The translations under genes and the position numbers were made by a program. Below the pieces are notes generated by a model. That model was given only the letters and a program-made list of their open reading frames with translations. It was not told the origin of the DNA and did not search any database. A stretch of DNA of 64,000 nucleotides from assembly GCA_003281185.1 (NCBI GenBank), contig QCCS01000007.1, forward strand, positions 19,070 through 83,069. Reading direction: 5' to 3'. Every line of letters begins with the position of its first letter. The stretch's first letter is position 1. Source of the stretch: Prochlorococcus sp. AG-347-M15. Its GTDB lineage: Bacteria > Cyanobacteriota > Cyanobacteriia > PCC-6307 > Cyanobiaceae. Of the stretch, positions 28,553-39,734 are shown piece by piece.

Positions 28553-29383
28553 TCAAACGAAACTTTCTAGAAGTTTTTCAGGGCCAAATTTCTTTAAATA
28601 ATTAATATTTGAATTTTCAGTTACTAATAAATATCCTGCAAATCCTAAACCGTTAATACTGAAACCATGAATATGATCATTTTTTCTCTTTATGATAGCG
28701 ATCCATTTATTAGTTATTAAAAGATTGTAAGGATATATTGGTTTCTTATCACTAATAGGGTCCCCAAGTCCTAATTTATTGCATAATTCTAAGTAAAATT
28801 CAAAAAGACTTGATGGATTTTCTAAAAAATTAAATTTGGATACAATAATATTTTTTTTAAGCTTACTATCTAGATCTTGATATGAATTCATATCTAAAAA
28901 CCACTTTTCTCTAGGGCAAGATATCTCACCTTTAGATCTTCGCAGAAGTTGAAAATGCCTGTGAGGTTGACTTGCCCCCGCAATTGGAGAACTATTGAAA
29001 AACCATAATCCACTAGTATCTTTATTAACTTGTTGGATCGCTCTCCAATCTTTAATATCTAACCATCCATTTTGAGGTTTCCATTCATTTGTAATAAGTA
29101 AAATATGGCCTTTTTGTACAGGGTACTTATTTAATATTAATTGATGATTATCACCAATTTTATCAATTTCTAGTATTTTTTCCCAAGGACAAAATGGATT
29201 TTGCCTAGGACCATAAATTTTTTTTTTATTAAATTTTGAAGTATCGAGTTTCCTTATTATGAAGTCGTCTTTTTCATATAGATCTCTTGTAATAATATCA
29301 GTTTTGATAGGATATAATGATTCATCATCAATTGATAATCGAGTTTGTTCTATTGCTTTTTTCCAATATTTTTCTAAAATCAT
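28553..29383 (-). CDS. ATP adenylyltransferase / Ap4A phosphorylase family (HIT-like)
   Basis: 276 aa; NKYPVQKGHILLITNEW...GASQPHRHFQLLRR (HxHxQ motif). Confidence 0.85.
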   Translation of the reverse strand: MILEKYWKKAIEQTRLSIDDESLYPIKTDIITRDLYEKDDFIIRKLDTSKFNKKKIYGPRQNPFCPWEKILEIDKIGDNHQLILNKYPVQKGHILLITNEWKPQNGWLDIKDWRAIQQVNKDTSGLWFFNSSPIAGASQPHRHFQLLRRSKGEISCPREKWFLDMNSYQDLDSKLKKNIIVSKFNFLENPSSLFEFYLELCNKLGLGDPISDKKPIYPYNLLITNKWIAIIKRKNDHIHGFSINGLGFAGYLLVTENSNINYLKKFGPEKLLESFV

Positions 29384-29431
29384 TAAAAAAAAATTATCAT
29401 AATCATTTTAAAAAAAAAAATAAACTTGTAA

Positions 29432-29815
29432 TTACTTTTTATTAAATTGATATTCTTTCAATTTTTCCAGAGGTATAGATTCTAAGACTACAATATTTGT
29501 TGATTCTAATATGACTTTTGGGGCAAGACCATCTAATAATGCTTGTTTCCACCTATCAAGACAAATACACCAATGATCACCATCCTTTAGTCCTGGGAAG
29601 GAATAAGTAGGCATAGGAGTTATTAAATCATTACCTTGTGATTTACTATATTTCAGGAAATTATCATCCATTACACAACAAATGGAATGATTCCCTCCAT
29701 CACTTTTGTCATAGTTGCAATATCCATCTCTGAACCACCCTGTCATAGGGGCGCAACTACAAACCTTAATTTTTTCTCCTAGGACATTTAACTGATTTTG
29801 ATTATTTATGGTCAT
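29432..29815 (-). CDS. DUF2237 family protein
   Basis: 127 aa; MNVLG-like start, CSCAPMTGWFRDGYC...GDHWCICLDRWKQAL. Confidence 0.85.
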   Translation of the reverse strand: MTINNQNQLNVLGEKIKVCSCAPMTGWFRDGYCNYDKSDGGNHSICCVMDDNFLKYSKSQGNDLITPMPTYSFPGLKDGDHWCICLDRWKQALLDGLAPKVILESTNIVVLESIPLEKLKEYQFNKK

Positions 29816-29914
29816 AGATTTTTTAAATAATAATAAAACACCAACATTTCTTTAAAAAAGGTTGACGAGTATGGGGGGTAAGGAGGTAATAATTCTAATA
29901 AGGTTTTTTTCATT

Positions 29915-30133
29915 ATGGATTGGGACTTTACTGAAAACATAGCATTTAAAGCACTTTATGAAGCTTTTAAAGATAGTGATGAAACTTCCGCATTAGAATT
30001 TTTATATAGTGATGGTGCTTCATATTATCTTGAGTTAACACAGGATGCCGCTGGTGAGGGACTTGATCTGGGTGATAATGAAACGATGGATGAATTACAG
30101 GGAGAAATAATTGAATATTTAGAAAAAAACTAA
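29915..30133 (+). CDS. Hypothetical acidic small protein
   Basis: 72-aa ORF with its own intergenic upstream region. Confidence 0.6.
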   Translation: MDWDFTENIAFKALYEAFKDSDETSALEFLYSDGASYYLELTQDAAGEGLDLGDNETMDELQGEIIEYLEKN

Positions 30134-30142
30134 AAATTTAGC

Positions 30143-33100
30143 TTAAGCGCTGAAATATTTAGCTTTTGAGTGAAGTGAAATGATAGCTGTAGTACTTTGT
30201 TCTGGATGAAGTTGTTCAGATTCATCCATGGTCAATTTTATTCTTTTTGCATCTAACAATGATAATTGTATGTTTGAATCAGATACTTTTGGACATGCAG
30301 GATAACCAAAAGAATATCTAGCACCTCTATATTTTTGAGCTAGTATTTCTCTATTTTTATTTGGTTCATCAGTCCTAAAACCACATTCAATGCGAATTAA
30401 TGCATGGACATACTCAGCCAGAGCTTCTGCCAATTGAACTGTAAGTCCATGAAATATTAAATAATCGCTATATCTATCTTCTTTAAATAATTTTTGAGAA
30501 TATTCACTAGCAATATCCCCCATCGTTACTGCCTGCATAGGAAATATATCTATCGGTTTATCATTTTTTAAATCACAATAGAAATCAGCTATGCATAAAT
30601 TATTCCCAGATTTTTGTCTTGGAAAATTAAATTGGGAAATTTTATTTAATGATTTCTCATCAAATAATAAGATACTATTATCTTTTCTCCCGCATCTGAA
30701 ATATCCATAAACTGCTTTGGGTGATATAAGTTTTTTTTCTACAATTATATCTAACCATTTATCTAATAATGGTTTAGCGTATGAATCCAAATAATTATTG
30801 TATTCATCTACGCTTTGGTTTTTTCCTTTTTTTATTTGCCATTGTCCGCTAAAAAGAGCTTTTGTATCTAAATAAAAAATTAACTTATTTAAATCTATAT
30901 CAACATCGTTCAAGACTTTCGTTCCCAAGAAAGGAGCTTGAATTGGTTCTTCTTCATTTATAAATTTAGATCTTACAAAATTTTCTTTAGAAGTATCTTT
31001 ATCTATAGATATTGATTTTTTAACAGCTTGAGTGCATGATTTTGATGAGGCTAAATTAATATTTATACCCTCATTATTAATAAACCCCTCTGTATTTGAC
31101 CAATTACCCTTTTTTTTGTTGTCCATATATTCATTCATAAATTTAAGATCAGTAAACGCATCTTTTCCGTACAATATTTTCCCGTTATATATTTTGCTGC
31201 AGTCCTCATTTACAAATTTTGGGGTTAAGGCTGCGCCTCCTAGTATTACTGGAACAGTAATATCCTCTTTATTAAAAGCCTTTAAATTATCTTTCATAAA
31301 AGCAGTTGATTTAACAAGTAATCCGCTCATAGCAATGCAATCTGCATTGTGCTTCTTTTGTGCATCTATAATTGCTGAAACATCTTGCTTTATTCCAAGA
31401 TTTATAACTTCATAACCATTATTTGTAAGTATTATATCAACCAAATTTTTTCCAATATCATGAACATCGCCTTTGACAGTTGCAATTAAGAGTTTTCCAT
31501 TTGAAATGTTTTCATCTACAGTTTCCATATATGGTTCTAAAATTGAAACAGCAAATTTCATCGTTTCTGCTGATTGGAGTACAAATGGCAATTGCATTTG
31601 ACCTGAACCAAATAATTCTCCTACAACTTTCATCCCATCAAGTAAAAAAGTATTAATTATTTCAAGAGGTTTATATTTTTTTAACGCTTTATTTAATTGA
31701 TCCTCTATACCTATTTTTTCTCCATCAATAATATGATTTTTTAGACTTTCTTCCAGAGTTAGGTTTTTATTTTCTATAGATGCTTTTTTGAAATCTTGAA
31801 TAGATAAATCTTGAAAAGCCTTTGTTAATTCTACTAATGGATCATAAATACAAATATCATCTTCAAATTCTCTTTTGTCATATATTAAATCTAAGCAAAG
31901 CTTTTTAGTTTCTTCAGAAATTTTTGATAATGGCAAAATTTTATTTGGTGCGATGATAGCAGAATCCAATCCTGCATTAATGCATTCATCTAAAAATATT
32001 GAATTTAGATTAATTCTTGATAATGGTGAAAGACCAAAACTAATATTTGATATCCCCAGTATGATATGAATATCTGGGAAATTTTCACGAATTTTTGATA
32101 TAGCAGTAATTGTTTCTTTAGCGTTTAATCTATCTTCTTCTATCCCAGTAGATATTGGCAGAGCTAATGGATCAAAAAATAGCTCATAATCTGACATGCC
32201 ACATTCTCTAGTTCTATTAAGCGCTCGTTTTACAATGTTATATTTTTTATCTGCATTCCTTGCCATTCCATCTTCATCAATAGTTCCTACAACAAGACCT
32301 GAACCATACCTTAAGGCTAAATTTAGTACTTGATCAAACCTTTCATTCCCATCTTCGTAATTGGTTGAATTTATAATACATTTGCCACCAGCTGACTTTA
32401 ATCCACTTTCCATTTTGTCAGCATCTGTAGAGTCAATCATTAATGGCAAATTTATATTGGTAACAAGTCTTGAGGTTATTTCTTTCATATCTTTCACTCC
32501 GTCTCTCCCCACATAATCAACATTCACATCAAGAACGTGTGCATTTTCCTTTTGTTGTTGCTTTGCAATTGAAACTAGTCCATCCCAATCGTCATTATTT
32601 AATAATTCTCTTACTTTTTTAGATCCACTTGCATTTAATCTTTCTCCTACAATTAAGATAGAATTGTCTTGTTTGTACGGTACAGAATTATATATTGATG
32701 ATGCTGAAGGAATAAAACCACTTAAATTGTTATTACCAATTTTGTTAGATCTTTCGTTATTGGTAATTTCATCAATTATTGAAGAAAGATATTTAATATG
32801 TTCGGGTGTTGTCCCACAACATCCACCTACTAATTGAACTTTAAAGTCATATATGAAATTCATTAACTGCATCTTTAATTCTATTGGTTTTAATCTATAG
32901 TGAGCAACACCACCAATATTTTCAGGAAGTCCTGCATTGGGAATACAGCTTATAGCGAAAGGAGAATTTTCAGATAAATATTTAATATGTTCTTTCATTT
33001 GTTCTGGACCAGTTGCACAGTTTAGTCCAAGGATATCTATATTAAATGGCTCTAATATTGTTAATGCAGAGGCGATGTCAGATCCAACAAGCATAGTACC

Positions 33101-33697
33101 TGTTGTTTCCATTGTTATAGATACCATTATAGGTATATCTATATTTTTACTATCAAGTACTTCTTTAGACGCTAGTAAGGCAGATTTAATTTGTAATACA
33201 TCTTGACAAGTTTCAATTAAAAGAAGATCAACTCCTCCATCAATAAGACCATAAATTTGTTCTTTATATGATTGCTTTAATTCATCAAAATCTATATGTC
33301 CCAATGTGGGTAATTTAGTAGTTGGTCCAATTGAGCCAGCAACAAACCTTGGCTTATCTACTGATGAATATTTTGCAGCAGCCTTTTTGGCTATTAATGC
33401 AGCATTTTTATTTATCTCATATGCCTTATCCGCAATATCATATTCATCGAGAACTATTGATGAGGCTCCAAAAGTATTAGTTTCTATAACATGACAACCT
33501 GCTGCTAAGAATGAATTATGAACCTTTTCAACTACCTTTGGTGATGATAAAACAAGGTTTTCATTACAACCCTCTAGTTCTTTGCCTCCAAAGTCGTCTG
33601 CAGTTAGATTTAAGTTCTGAAAAGATGTTCCAGTACCCCCGTCAAAAATTATTAATGGCTTTTCATCTCTATTTAAATAGGTTCTGAAAGATTCCAT
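30143..33697 (-). CDS. metH: Cobalamin-dependent methionine synthase
   Basis: 1184 aa; Hcy-binding, pterin-binding, B12-binding (KGDVHDIGKNLV) and activation domains. Confidence 0.96.
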   Translation of the reverse strand: MESFRTYLNRDEKPLIIFDGGTGTSFQNLNLTADDFGGKELEGCNENLVLSSPKVVEKVHNSFLAAGCHVIETNTFGASSIVLDEYDIADKAYEINKNAALIAKKAAAKYSSVDKPRFVAGSIGPTTKLPTLGHIDFDELKQSYKEQIYGLIDGGVDLLLIETCQDVLQIKSALLASKEVLDSKNIDIPIMVSITMETTGTMLVGSDIASALTILEPFNIDILGLNCATGPEQMKEHIKYLSENSPFAISCIPNAGLPENIGGVAHYRLKPIELKMQLMNFIYDFKVQLVGGCCGTTPEHIKYLSSIIDEITNNERSNKIGNNNLSGFIPSASSIYNSVPYKQDNSILIVGERLNASGSKKVRELLNNDDWDGLVSIAKQQQKENAHVLDVNVDYVGRDGVKDMKEITSRLVTNINLPLMIDSTDADKMESGLKSAGGKCIINSTNYEDGNERFDQVLNLALRYGSGLVVGTIDEDGMARNADKKYNIVKRALNRTRECGMSDYELFFDPLALPISTGIEEDRLNAKETITAISKIRENFPDIHIILGISNISFGLSPLSRINLNSIFLDECINAGLDSAIIAPNKILPLSKISEETKKLCLDLIYDKREFEDDICIYDPLVELTKAFQDLSIQDFKKASIENKNLTLEESLKNHIIDGEKIGIEDQLNKALKKYKPLEIINTFLLDGMKVVGELFGSGQMQLPFVLQSAETMKFAVSILEPYMETVDENISNGKLLIATVKGDVHDIGKNLVDIILTNNGYEVINLGIKQDVSAIIDAQKKHNADCIAMSGLLVKSTAFMKDNLKAFNKEDITVPVILGGAALTPKFVNEDCSKIYNGKILYGKDAFTDLKFMNEYMDNKKKGNWSNTEGFINNEGININLASSKSCTQAVKKSISIDKDTSKENFVRSKFINEEEPIQAPFLGTKVLNDVDIDLNKLIFYLDTKALFSGQWQIKKGKNQSVDEYNNYLDSYAKPLLDKWLDIIVEKKLISPKAVYGYFRCGRKDNSILLFDEKSLNKISQFNFPRQKSGNNLCIADFYCDLKNDKPIDIFPMQAVTMGDIASEYSQKLFKEDRYSDYLIFHGLTVQLAEALAEYVHALIRIECGFRTDEPNKNREILAQKYRGARYSFGYPACPKVSDSNIQLSLLDAKRIKLTMDESEQLHPEQSTTAIISLHSKAKYFSA

Positions 33698-33715
33698 TTT
33701 TAGGTAAAAATTAAT

Positions 33716-34630
33716 TTATTTTAGAGAAATTCTAGTTACCCAATTATCATAGTCTTGAGAACGACCTTCTGTTATTTCTATAAGCTTACTTTTTAATTTA
33801 TTCATTATTGGTCTTTCACCATTTAATTCACTTGATTCAATTTTTTTAACTGGTGTAATTTTTGCTGCTGTACCAGTTAGAAAAACTTCATCTGCTATTA
33901 ATAATTCTGTTTTATCAACAGGTCTTTCAATTACATTTATTCCAAAAGATTTTGCTAATTCAATTACACTAGCTCTAGTAATCCCCTCAAGGATATCTTG
34001 ATCAACACCAGGAGTGATTAAGTCTCCATTTCTTACAATAAATAAATTCATACCACTAGCTTCGCTTACCTTACCACTTGAATTTAATAACAAGGCTTCA
34101 TCAAAGCCCGATAAACTAGCTTCTGTTTTAGCTAATGAACTAGTAATATAAGCTCCACTTATTTTTCCTCTCAACGGGAGAGATCTATCTTCTTGTCTAG
34201 TCCAACTACTCATTCTACAGGAAACTCCATCTGGGGATAGATAATCTCCTAGTTCAATACAATACATAAAGAAATCTGTTTCAATATTGTGTAACCTAGG
34301 AGCTATACCTAAATCGCTTGTATATACGAATGGTCTAATATAAATAGGATTTTCTGGCTTATTTTTTTTTATAACTTCCTCTAAGGCTTTAAAAATATAT
34401 TCTTCAGAAATATCAGTTAAGAGTAATTTTGCACTTTGAGATAATCTTTTTATGTGTTTATCAGTTCTAAATAAAAGGAATTCATTTTTATTTGAAGGGT
34501 TAGGTATTGCTCGCATTCCTCCAAATGCGGCAGTACCGTAATGCAGTGCATGAGTAGCTATTGATATTTTTGCTTTTTTAAATGGAATACATTTACCTTC
34601 GAACCAGGCGTATGGAAGAAATTCATGCAT
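33716..34630 (-). CDS. ilvE: Branched-chain amino acid aminotransferase
   Basis: 304 aa; HALHYGTAAFGGMRA, EASGMNLFIVRNGDLITP, EVFLTGTAAKITPV. Confidence 0.93.
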   Translation of the reverse strand: MHEFLPYAWFEGKCIPFKKAKISIATHALHYGTAAFGGMRAIPNPSNKNEFLLFRTDKHIKRLSQSAKLLLTDISEEYIFKALEEVIKKNKPENPIYIRPFVYTSDLGIAPRLHNIETDFFMYCIELGDYLSPDGVSCRMSSWTRQEDRSLPLRGKISGAYITSSLAKTEASLSGFDEALLLNSSGKVSEASGMNLFIVRNGDLITPGVDQDILEGITRASVIELAKSFGINVIERPVDKTELLIADEVFLTGTAAKITPVKKIESSELNGERPIMNKLKSKLIEITEGRSQDYDNWVTRISLK

Positions 34631-34702
34631 ATTTAGTTTATTTAATTAAGGTAAACTAGTTTTATTCTACTTACGTATTCTAAACCCTATTTATATATAA
34701 AA

Positions 34703-37700
34703 ATGCACAGGATATTGAATATAGCAGGAAATGAAAAGAATAAGGATGATTTAATAGAGCAACCAGTTGCAGATATTATTTTTATAACAAGTGTAAAAGC
34801 TGATTTAAATCTCTTATCGAACTTATTGTTAGAAAAAGAATTTGCTTCATTAAAAAATAATATTAGAGCTTTGGAAATTTCTAATTTAAATTCCTCAGCT
34901 CAAATTGATAATTATCTATTAAAAACAATTAATTATGCAAAAGTTGTAGTACTACGATTATTTGGAGATAAAGGTACATGGAACTATGGAATTGAACAAC
35001 TCTTAAATTGGCAAGCAATTGATAAAAAAAGGAAGTTAGTAATCCTATCAGGTACCCTTGATCAGGAAGTTTCCTTATGTGAAATTAGTAGTATAGAAAA
35101 AAATTTAGCATTAAATATTTCTAGATTACTAAGATCTGGAGGACTGGATAATTATAGAAAATTTCTTAATTGTTTAAATTACCTAAAAAAAGATGAAACA
35201 TTAATTCCTAATGAGTTTTTAAAGATTTCTTTTTATGCAGATCCTTATTTATATGATTGGAAAATTGAAAAAGGCGAAAAGATAGGGATAATATCCTATA
35301 AATCACTTTTTTTGGCTAATGAAATTGAAGTAAACGAAAAACTTAACTTGCAGTTACGAAGATGCGGACTATCGCCTAAAACGTTATTTATTTCTACACT
35401 AAAAGATCATATTATTCAAAAGAAATTAATAGATATTTTTAAAAAGGAAGATATTAAATTAATAATTACCACAACATCATTTTCTTCATCTCAAATCAAA
35501 AATAACGAATTAATTGAAAATTCTACAAATATTTTTAGTTCTCTTAAAATTCCAATTTTACAGCTTCTCTCTTCAAATAAATCAAGAAAAAATTGGTTAA
35601 ATTCATCTATTGGAATGAATTCATCTGATTTATTAATGCAAATAATTATTCCTGAATTTGATGGAAGGATTACTACCTGTCCTTCAGCATTTAAAGAAAT
35701 AATTTCTGAAAAAAATACACTCTACAGTGAAATAAGCAGTTACAAAGCTGATCAAGTAGGTATTAAATGGATTTCAAAATTCGCAAAAAATTATGTGAAA
35801 CTTCAAAAACTTAATAATTTTGATAAAAAAATTTGTTTAATAATAAGTAATTATCCAGTAAAGAATGCAAGAATCGGTAATGGTGTTGGTCTTAATACAC
35901 CATCTTCGATAATAAATATTCTTAACTGGTTAAAAGAAGAAGGTTATGATCTTGGATCTTGTAATTATCCTCAAGATTCTTCGGAATTAATGTCAATACT
36001 TATAAAAACTAGAACTAATGATCTTGAATCTCAGAATAATAAACCATTAGATTACTTACCACTTAGTGAATATTTAAAATATTGGAATTATTTAGAACTT
36101 GAACCAAAAAATATTATTGTTAACCGTTGGGGCAAACCATCAGAAGCGATCGATCTTGATAATGAAGGCTTCTCAATAAATGGTATTAGATTTGGAAAAA
36201 TAACATTATTGATTCAACCTCAACGAGGTTATGACGCTTTCACTGATAGAGATATTCATTCTCCAGATCTTCCACCTCCCCATAGATATTTAGCACAATA
36301 TTTTTGGATTGAAAAAGTTTTTAACGCAAATGCTATTTGTCATATTGGTAAACATGGGACTGTTGAATGGTTGCCTGGCAAATCTATAGGTCTTAGTAAT
36401 AAATGTTTTCCAAATATTATTTGTCCAGCAATACCAAACATATATCCTTTTATCGTAAATGATCCTGGAGAAGGATCCCAAGCTAAAAGAAGAACTGCTG
36501 CAACAATTATTGATCATTTAACCCCTCCTTTGGATAGGTCAGAATTATATGGAAAATATTCATTATTAGAAAATTATTTAGACGAATATTTTGAAGCAAA
36601 ATTATTAGATTCTAATCGGATTGAAATTATAGAAAAATCCATTTTTGAATTAATTAAAAAAGATTTTAACGAAATCACTTTAAATAATAAAAATAATCAG
36701 ATTGAAGAGATTGATTCTTTTCTTTGCAAAATTAAAGAATCTCAAATTAGGACAGGTTTGCATATTTTTGGTAATAGGCAGAATGACATTAATGAAATAA
36801 ATTTATTCTTGTGTATCGCTAGAGTGCCAAACGCTAATCGAATTGGGGTTGTTCAATATATAGCAAAACATTTAAAACTAGATTTGGATCCTTGGACAAA
36901 TAAATATGATCAAAAGTTAAGTGAAAAGGATAAAAAATTATTATTGAATTTTTCCAATAAAAACATTTTAAACTTTAGAATGGCTATTGATTTTTTGGAA
37001 CTACAAGCAAAGTATTTAATATATTTGTTTTTTTACAAAAAGAATACATATATAAAAAATCTAGAAAAATATAAAAATCAGAAAATAATAGACTATTTCT
37101 TTAATGAAAAAAAACATAATAAGTATTTCTTATTATTAAAAAAAGAGATTCTATATCCAATCATTAATTCTTCATATAATGAGAAATTATCATTTATTAA
37201 TTCATTAAATGGACAATATGTAAAAAGTGGTCCATCTGGAGCCCCTACGAGAGGTAAAACTGAAGCTTTACCCACTGGTAAAAATTTCTTTTCAGTTGAT
37301 TCGAGAGGACTGCCAACTGAATCAGCATGGAGTGTTGGTTGTCAATCCGCTTCACAAATACTTGATTTATACAAACAAGATAATGGAGAAGATTTAAAAA
37401 ATATAGCAATATCTGTATGGGCAACATCCACAATGAGAAATGGTGGTGAAGACATTTGTCAAATACTATATTTATTAGGAGTACAGCCTATTTGGGATGG
37501 TCCTTCAAGAAGAGTAGTTGATCTAGAAATCATTCCTTTATCTGTTCTCGAAAGACCAAGGGTTGATGTTACTTTAAGGATTTCGGGAATGTTTAGAGAT
37601 GCATTTCCACAGTTAGTTAAATTAACTTCTAAAGCAATAAATCTTGTTTCTAATCTTAATGAGGATCATAAATTTAACCCTCTTGCTGGGGCATCAAGTG

Positions 37701-38440
37701 ATGGTGATTCAATTAATCGTATATTTGGGTCAGCGCCAGGTTCATATGGAGCTGGTCTGCAAGAACTAATTTCAAATTCTAATTGGGAAAATATTGACGA
37801 TTTTGGAGAATCTTTTCTTAATTGGAGTAAGTGGATTTACAGTGATAATCTTGAACCTATAGAGGATAAAAAATCATTAGAAAATGCTCTTAAGAATGTG
37901 CAGTTAGTTGTTCATAACCAAGATAATAAGGAACATGATATTTTAGATTCTGATGATTATTATCAGTTTCAGGGAGGATTATCTTCAGCAGTAAAAAAAT
38001 TGAGCGGTAAATTACCTGAAATGTATCATGGTGATTTATCAAAATTTGGATTATCTAAAATTTCAAAATTACAAGATGAAATTAATAAAGTTGTTATATC
38101 AAGAATACTTAACCCTAAATGGATAAATGGAATGAAGGATAATGGTTATAAAGGAGCGTTTGAATTTTCAGCTACACTAGATTACCTATATGCATTTGAT
38201 GCTTCTACTGAAGTAGTCTCAGATTGGTGTTATGAGGAAGTTTATAAATCATGGTTATGTAATCAAGATCTTAGGAATTTCTTTCTAGAGAATAATCCAT
38301 GGGCTTTAAGAGATATTGCACAAAGATTACTTGAAATTATCAATAGAAAAATGTGGAATAATTGTTCATCAGATGTCATTGAAAATTTAAAGAACATAAT
38401 TATTAATACTGATTCAATAATTGAAAAAAACGAATTCTGA
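34703..38440 (+). CDS. cobN: Cobaltochelatase subunit CobN
   Basis: 1245 aa; HGTVEWLPGKSIGLS...IYPFIVNDPGEGSQAKRRTAATIIDHLTPPLDRSELY; next to metH. Confidence 0.88.
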   Translation: MHRILNIAGNEKNKDDLIEQPVADIIFITSVKADLNLLSNLLLEKEFASLKNNIRALEISNLNSSAQIDNYLLKTINYAKVVVLRLFGDKGTWNYGIEQLLNWQAIDKKRKLVILSGTLDQEVSLCEISSIEKNLALNISRLLRSGGLDNYRKFLNCLNYLKKDETLIPNEFLKISFYADPYLYDWKIEKGEKIGIISYKSLFLANEIEVNEKLNLQLRRCGLSPKTLFISTLKDHIIQKKLIDIFKKEDIKLIITTTSFSSSQIKNNELIENSTNIFSSLKIPILQLLSSNKSRKNWLNSSIGMNSSDLLMQIIIPEFDGRITTCPSAFKEIISEKNTLYSEISSYKADQVGIKWISKFAKNYVKLQKLNNFDKKICLIISNYPVKNARIGNGVGLNTPSSIINILNWLKEEGYDLGSCNYPQDSSELMSILIKTRTNDLESQNNKPLDYLPLSEYLKYWNYLELEPKNIIVNRWGKPSEAIDLDNEGFSINGIRFGKITLLIQPQRGYDAFTDRDIHSPDLPPPHRYLAQYFWIEKVFNANAICHIGKHGTVEWLPGKSIGLSNKCFPNIICPAIPNIYPFIVNDPGEGSQAKRRTAATIIDHLTPPLDRSELYGKYSLLENYLDEYFEAKLLDSNRIEIIEKSIFELIKKDFNEITLNNKNNQIEEIDSFLCKIKESQIRTGLHIFGNRQNDINEINLFLCIARVPNANRIGVVQYIAKHLKLDLDPWTNKYDQKLSEKDKKLLLNFSNKNILNFRMAIDFLELQAKYLIYLFFYKKNTYIKNLEKYKNQKIIDYFFNEKKHNKYFLLLKKEILYPIINSSYNEKLSFINSLNGQYVKSGPSGAPTRGKTEALPTGKNFFSVDSRGLPTESAWSVGCQSASQILDLYKQDNGEDLKNIAISVWATSTMRNGGEDICQILYLLGVQPIWDGPSRRVVDLEIIPLSVLERPRVDVTLRISGMFRDAFPQLVKLTSKAINLVSNLNEDHKFNPLAGASSDGDSINRIFGSAPGSYGAGLQELISNSNWENIDDFGESFLNWSKWIYSDNLEPIEDKKSLENALKNVQLVVHNQDNKEHDILDSDDYYQFQGGLSSAVKKLSGKLPEMYHGDLSKFGLSKISKLQDEINKVVISRILNPKWINGMKDNGYKGAFEFSATLDYLYAFDASTEVVSDWCYEEVYKSWLCNQDLRNFFLENNPWALRDIAQRLLEIINRKMWNNCSSDVIENLKNIIINTDSIIEKNEF

Positions 38441-38441
38441 A

Positions 38442-39089
38442 TTATCTACCTAATAGAGAAAGTCCATGACTATCTGTTCCGCATGTTTTTAGCATTGAAT
38501 ATTTATCTGCTAATTTATCTATTTCTGAACAAACAAATAAACTAGGATTCCAAACTTCATTAAGTTCATAATCGTACCAAACCTCTATTCCATCAATACC
38601 TTGTATTTTGGCCTCTGGAATTAATTTATAAAAGGGAATCCTGTATCTCGCTGGGTGTGCAAGAAATGATAAACCACCAGCTAAATTTATGGCTTTAATA
38701 ACTGATTTAATATTTAAATCATTACCTATTGGAGACTCTCCAAGAATGTAGGGATTTAGGTATTTACTTTTTATATCTATTCCCAATCCAATTACATGTA
38801 CTAAACATCCCAGAATCAAACAATTAATTTCTATTCCCGAAATTAATGTAAAAGAATCTTTAGGATAATTTTTGAGTATTTTATTTTTTTTTATATATTC
38901 ATGAGCTTTAATTGTATGATGATCGGTTATTGATAAAAATTTCAAGTTATTTTTATAAGCTTGTTCTAAAAGTTCATATGGTTCTAGACTTCCATCACTA
39001 AATTTTGTATGACAGTGAAAATTAATATTTTTAGGACAACTATTTTTATTAATATTGGAGGTTAATTTTACTAAGTCTTCCCTATTCAT
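38442..39089 (-). CDS. PHP-domain metal-dependent phosphoesterase
   Basis: 215 aa; NFHCHTKFSDGSLEPYELLEQAYKNNLKFLSITDHHTIKAH. Confidence 0.85.
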   Translation of the reverse strand: MNREDLVKLTSNINKNSCPKNINFHCHTKFSDGSLEPYELLEQAYKNNLKFLSITDHHTIKAHEYIKKNKILKNYPKDSFTLISGIEINCLILGCLVHVIGLGIDIKSKYLNPYILGESPIGNDLNIKSVIKAINLAGGLSFLAHPARYRIPFYKLIPEAKIQGIDGIEVWYDYELNEVWNPSLFVCSEIDKLADKYSMLKTCGTDSHGLSLLGR

Positions 39090-39648
39090 TACTTAATGAA
39101 TTCTCATTTTTCTTTCTAATCTTTGCATATAATTGTATTGAAGCCAACATGAAAATAATTAGTCCAACTACGCTCCATGTAGCAACACTAGTTGGAAAAT
39201 TATTTTTAAAAATAACTAAAAGTACAATTATAAATAATAATAAAGTAGGCAATTCATTTAGTAATCTAAGGTTTTTTGCTGAAATGGTTGAAGTACCATT
39301 TTGTAATGAATACATTATTTTGTAACAGTAAAAATGATAAATTACTAATCCTAAAACAAATGAAATTTTAATTTGTAACCACTTCTCACTTAACAAACTT
39401 GGTTGCATAATAACCATGCATATAGCCATACTTAAAGCTAATATCATCCCAGGTGTTGTGATTATATTCGCGAGCCTTTTTTCCATCAAGGTGTATTGTT
39501 TATTAAAGGCAATTTTTAATTCATTATCCATATTTTTAGATTCTTCATGATATATAAAAAGTCTTACTAAATAAAAAAGGCCCGCAAACCAAACGATTAC
39601 ACCAATAATGTGAAGTGATTTAAACCAGAGATATGCTTCAGCAGCCAA
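39082..39648 (-). CDS. hemJ: HemJ-type protoporphyrinogen IX oxidase
   Basis: 188 aa; polytopic; AYLWFKSLHIIGVIVWFAGLFYLVRLFIYH motif of the HemJ family. Confidence 0.85.
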   Translation of the reverse strand: MAAEAYLWFKSLHIIGVIVWFAGLFYLVRLFIYHEESKNMDNELKIAFNKQYTLMEKRLANIITTPGMILALSMAICMVIMQPSLLSEKWLQIKISFVLGLVIYHFYCYKIMYSLQNGTSTISAKNLRLLNELPTLLLFIIVLLVIFKNNFPTSVATWSVVGLIIFMLASIQLYAKIRKKNENSLSNE

Positions 39649-39734
39649 ATTATTAGATTAATTTAAAAATATATTTTTAATATAGTTATATTTAACAATA
39701 TCAAGAAATCTATTTTTCAAAAATTAATTAATAT

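Noticed and set aside
31032-33494. Plus-strand ORFs inside metH (31032, 31875, 32937, 33306)
   Set aside because: Antisense to the clearly conserved metH; no independent family resemblance.
36290-37433. Minus-strand ORFs inside cobN (36290, 37093, 37245)
   Set aside because: Antisense to cobN; no recognisable product.
34703-38440. Alternative call of chlH (Mg-chelatase H subunit) for the 1245-aa chelatase
   Set aside because: Length, sequence around HGTVEWLPGK...NDPGEGSQAKRR and location beside metH favour CobN; a phylogeny would settle it.
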